Source of the DNA: Dyella nitratireducens
GTDB lineage: Bacteria > Pseudomonadota > Gammaproteobacteria > Xanthomonadales > Rhodanobacteraceae
DNA length: 64,000 nt
Direction of reading: 5' to 3'
NCBI RefSeq assembly: GCF_014642835.1
Contig: NZ_BMJA01000001.1
Span: forward strand, 787,263-851,262
This document shows, in pieces, positions 61,679 to 64,000 of this stretch. Every line of letters starts with the position of its first letter. Position 1 is the stretch's first letter. The position numbers were made by a program, and so were the translations under genes. Below the pieces are notes generated by a model. It was not told where the DNA came from and did not search any database. It saw only the letters and a list, made by a program, of their open reading frames with translations.

Positions 61679-62131
61679 ATGGAGCTCAAGCTTTTTCGGC
61701 ATGGATGCCTGCGGGCAGCAATGCTTTTAACCACTCTCGCGCTTTCTGCATGCGGCACGCCCGCCGCCAAGGATTTTGGCGGCCGCTGGCGACCTATCAA
61801 CCAGCTTCCCACCAGCACGACGGCGATTCCGCTGAATCCGCCCTATGTCTTCTTCGCCGCGCCCACGGACATCACGCTCCGAACGATGCTGGCACGGTGG
61901 GCCAAAGACAACAGCCTGGATCTGTCTTACGAGCTAGGTAACGACTACACCCTGGTGCAGCCAGTCACGCAGGTGCGAACCGCCGACCTGCGCAGCGCGG
62001 TCGAGCAGTTGAATGCGATTTATGCGTCTTCGTTATTGCTTGTCAGCATCACCCATCACCAGATCTTGGTACAGCCCGTTTCCGCAAGCGCGCCGGCCAC
62101 GACACCTGATGCGTCGACATCCCAACGATAG
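61679..62131 (+). CDS. virB7: VirB7-type T4SS lipoprotein with C-terminal N0-like domain
   Basis: A roughly 150-residue lipoprotein (lipobox LSAC, Cys25 from ATG 61679; an in-frame ATG at 61658 is an alternative). After a short linker, residues of about 60-125 form a secretin-N0/STN-like fold (DITLRTMLARWAKDNSLDLSYEL and DLRSAVEQLNAIYASSLLLVSITHHQILVQP, quoted in part: LARWAKDNSLDLSYEL). Classical VirB7 is only about 50 residues; the extra N0 domain is known from the Xanthomonas T4SS. It contacts VirB9 in the outer-membrane core complex. virB8 follows 57 nt downstream. Confidence 0.88.
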   Translation: MELKLFRHGCLRAAMLLTTLALSACGTPAAKDFGGRWRPINQLPTSTTAIPLNPPYVFFAAPTDITLRTMLARWAKDNSLDLSYELGNDYTLVQPVTQVRTADLRSAVEQLNAIYASSLLLVSITHHQILVQPVSASAPATTPDASTSQR

Positions 62132-62188
62132 CGATCAATACCCCGTAAACAGCGATTACTTGAGTTACGACTCTTTGCAGGTCTTGCC

Positions 62189-63094
62189 ATGTCAAGCAAA
62201 AAATCGCGCGGCTCCCATATCGACAAATCGATAGCCGCTGCCGTCAACTTCGAAGTCACCATTGCCGACATTGCCAAGCGCAGTGAACGACGCGCATGGC
62301 TCATCGCCGCGGTTTCGATCGTGCTGTCACTGATTCTTTTAGGCGGCTATTTCTATTTGCTGCCGCTCAAGGAAAAGGTGCCTTACGTCGTCATGGCCGA
62401 TGCCTATACTGGCACCAGTTCGGTAGCGCGCCTTACCGGCGACTTCGCGCATCGTCAGATCACCACCAGCGAAGCCATCAATCGCAGCAACGTGGCGCAC
62501 TTCGTGTTGGCGCGCGAATCCTACGACTGGGGCACCATTAGCATGCGCGATTGGCCCACCGTACTCACCATGGCCGCGCCGGACGTCGCGGCGGCATATC
62601 GCAACTGGCTATCGCAGACCAACACGGAAGGTCCACTTGCCATGTACGGCAAGAACCAATCGATACGCATAAAAATCCTCAGCATCGTCCTGAACGACAG
62701 CACACCCAACCAAACGCCAAAAAGTGCCACGGTGCGATTCCAGCGCCTGCTGTTCAACAACAGCAGCGGCGCTACCCAACCGCTGGACAGCAAGATCGCG
62801 ACCCTGGTTTTCACCTATAAGCCAGATCTGCAAATGAATGATCAATACCGCGTCGAGAACCCGCTCGGCTTCCAGGTCACCCATTACCGCGTGGACGATG
62901 ATTACGACACGCGCCCGCCGCCGAGCACTCCAACCAACGCGCAGCCCGCCGCATTGCCGGTTCCCACTGAAGAGAACACCACGCCTGATCCTTCCGGCAA
63001 CACACCTGCGCCAGTTCCTTCACCGAGCCCTGCACAGACGCAATCCATCAGCCCCAAGGCCAATCGAACCCTCCAGGAAATCGGCGCCCGATGA
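62189..63094 (+). CDS. virB8: VirB8 inner-membrane core protein of the T4SS
   Basis: A 301-residue protein with a cytoplasmic N-terminus, one transmembrane helix (about residues 36-58) and a periplasmic VirB8 (NTF2-like) domain to about 235: LKEKVPYVVMADAYTG, NRSNVAHFVLARESYDW (about 96-112), the SIRIKILSIVLN strand and NPLGFQVTHYRVD. A Pro/Thr-rich tail of about 60 residues follows, longer than in VirB8 of the A. tumefaciens system. virB9 overlaps its stop by 4 nt. Confidence 0.93.
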   Translation: MSSKKSRGSHIDKSIAAAVNFEVTIADIAKRSERRAWLIAAVSIVLSLILLGGYFYLLPLKEKVPYVVMADAYTGTSSVARLTGDFAHRQITTSEAINRSNVAHFVLARESYDWGTISMRDWPTVLTMAAPDVAAAYRNWLSQTNTEGPLAMYGKNQSIRIKILSIVLNDSTPNQTPKSATVRFQRLLFNNSSGATQPLDSKIATLVFTYKPDLQMNDQYRVENPLGFQVTHYRVDDDYDTRPPPSTPTNAQPAALPVPTEENTTPDPSGNTPAPVPSPSPAQTQSISPKANRTLQEIGAR

Positions 63095-63855
63095 ACATGT
63101 CGATCCGAAACATCTTGCCGGTCATGTTGAGCCTCGCCTGCATGGCACTCACCACGCCTGCATCTGCCCAGGTGGTACAGCAGTACGAATACAAGTCCGA
63201 CGCGATCTATCCCGTTCGCGCCGGACTTGGCATCACCACGCAGATCGAGCTGAGCCCACACGAAAAGATTCTCGATTTCAGTACCGGCTTCAGCAACGGC
63301 TGGGATCTGACGCGCCGCGAAAACGTGTTTTATCTCAGGCCCAAGAACGTCGACGTGGATACCAACATGCTGATCCGCACCGCCACCCACTCCTACATCT
63401 TCGAATTGAAGGTGGTCGCCACCGATTGGAAAACGCTGGATCAGGCCAAGCGTGAAGGCGTGCAATACAAGATCAGCTTCACATATCCGGCCAATGCCAG
63501 CTTCTCCGATCAGGTAACCAAGCTGGATAAAACACCGGAGCTCGACGTGTCCCTGGTCAAGGGCCGCGATTACAACTTCCACTACGACTACGCTGTGCGC
63601 AATGACAAGACACCGTGGCTGGTGCCCGTCTACGTGTATGACGATGGCCAGTTCACCTATATCAAGCTGAGCGATTTGAAGCAATTTCCCAGCGGCAATT
63701 TTCCCGCTGTCTACATGCGCGAAACCGCTCATGGGCAGGATGCGCTGGTTAACACCACCGTCGAAGGCAACACCATCATCGTGCACGGCACCTATCCCTA
63801 CTTGGTCGTTCGACATGGCGACGATGTGGTCGGCTTGAGAAGGAACGCCCCGTGA
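63091..63855 (+). CDS. virB9: VirB9 outer-membrane core complex protein of the T4SS
   Basis: A 254-residue periplasmic protein with a signal peptide (about residues 1-25, ending ASAQ). The N-terminal domain has AIYPVRAGLGITTQIELSPHEKI (about 33-55, quoted in part: GITTQIELSPHEKI) and NMLIRTATHSYIFEL (about 91-105). The C-terminal domain has YNFHYDYAVRN and PWLVPVYVYDDGQFTYIKL (about 172-190), where VirB7 binds in homologues, ending VRHGDDVVGLRRNAP. Both ends overlap neighbours by 4 nt, so virB8-9-10 are co-translated. Confidence 0.95.
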   Translation: MNMSIRNILPVMLSLACMALTTPASAQVVQQYEYKSDAIYPVRAGLGITTQIELSPHEKILDFSTGFSNGWDLTRRENVFYLRPKNVDVDTNMLIRTATHSYIFELKVVATDWKTLDQAKREGVQYKISFTYPANASFSDQVTKLDKTPELDVSLVKGRDYNFHYDYAVRNDKTPWLVPVYVYDDGQFTYIKLSDLKQFPSGNFPAVYMRETAHGQDALVNTTVEGNTIIVHGTYPYLVVRHGDDVVGLRRNAP

Positions 63856-64000
63856 GCGCGCATATCCCCAACAATTCCAACCAACAAGCACAAGACAGCA
63901 ACGCCTATAGCAACCGCTATCTGCACACCCCTGCGCCCGACCTGGATGCCGGCACGCCCGTCCTGAAGTCACACGACATGGCGCGCCTCAACAAACGCGC
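63852..64000 (+). CDS. virB10: VirB10, N-terminal fragment (truncated by window edge)
   Basis: The first 49 codons start at GTG 63852, overlapping the virB9 stop (GTGA). The visible residues are a polar N-terminus (MSAHIPNNSNQQAQDSN... ending MARLNKR). The assignment rests on position after virB9 and the usual polar cytoplasmic start of VirB10; the transmembrane helix and beta domain lie beyond the window. Confidence 0.8.
   Translation, partial: MSAHIPNNSNQQAQDSNAYSNRYLHTPAPDLDAGTPVLKSHDMARLNKR

Overview
The window is a stretch of gammaproteobacterial chromosome. The gene families, the high GC content and the gene order (tRNA-tufB operon; lolB / tRNA-Gln / prs / rplY / pth / ychF; divergent hemA-prfA; wrbA-DUF2069; ftsY-mutY-yggX-tRNA-Phe; a virB7-virB8-virB9-virB10 cluster whose VirB7 carries a large C-terminal domain) point to the Xanthomonadales, most likely the Rhodanobacteraceae (Dyella/Rhodanobacter/Luteibacter type). 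The genus is an inference.

Layout. 1-1150: the 5' part of tuf behind a tRNA-Tyr/Gly/Thr operon with a strong sigma70-type promoter. 1212-9200 (minus strand): thioesterase, two GNAT acetyltransferases, ychF, pth, rplY, prs, tRNA-Gln, lolB and a TPR lipoprotein. ispE, which usually sits between lolB and tRNA-Gln/prs, is absent. 9334-14059 (plus): hemA, prfA and a TPR/GT41 glycosyltransferase. 14080-20047: acylphosphatase, TlpA-like protein, YihY, WrbA, DUF2069, AidB-like dehydrogenase, short asparaginase, SufT. 20267-25291: proton-translocating transhydrogenase genes (pntAa, pntAb, pntB), split by an opposite-strand ECF sigma module. 25380-39580: cytidine deaminase, hydrolases, nuclease, NUDIX, a degenerate chemoreceptor-like protein, TMEM43, metallo-hydrolase, gamma-glutamyltransferase, ferredoxin, coaD, rsmD, ftsY, an AsmA-like protein, mutY and yggX.

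39639-49741 is accessory DNA. tRNA-Phe is followed by an exact 46-bp copy of its 3' end at 44120-44165 and a decayed copy at 49692-49741. This delimits two tandem integrated elements. Neither contains a recognisable integrase. The first carries lower-GC cargo: an N-terminally truncated nucleotide-cyclase-like protein, an overlapping small/large gene pair, a possible DUF6988-like protein and two exported proteins. The second carries an unknown translationally coupled pair, an OmpA-like lipoprotein, a gene remnant, an MFS transporter and an HdeD-like membrane protein fused to a papain-like domain.

50065-61426 returns to backbone: small secreted proteins, a CcdA/thioredoxin pair, MliC-like inhibitor, recQ, alkyltransferase-like protein, phosphate transporter with its DUF47 partner, CorC-type protein, trmJ and suhB. 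At 61679 a type IV secretion locus begins (virB7, virB8, virB9, start of virB10). Its VirB7 has the extended C-terminus known from the Xanthomonas bacteria-killing T4SS.

Eight copies of a roughly 75-bp REP-doublet (two inverted GTAG-headed hairpins around a variable spacer) lie at gene 3' ends through the backbone. None lies inside the two tRNA-Phe elements.
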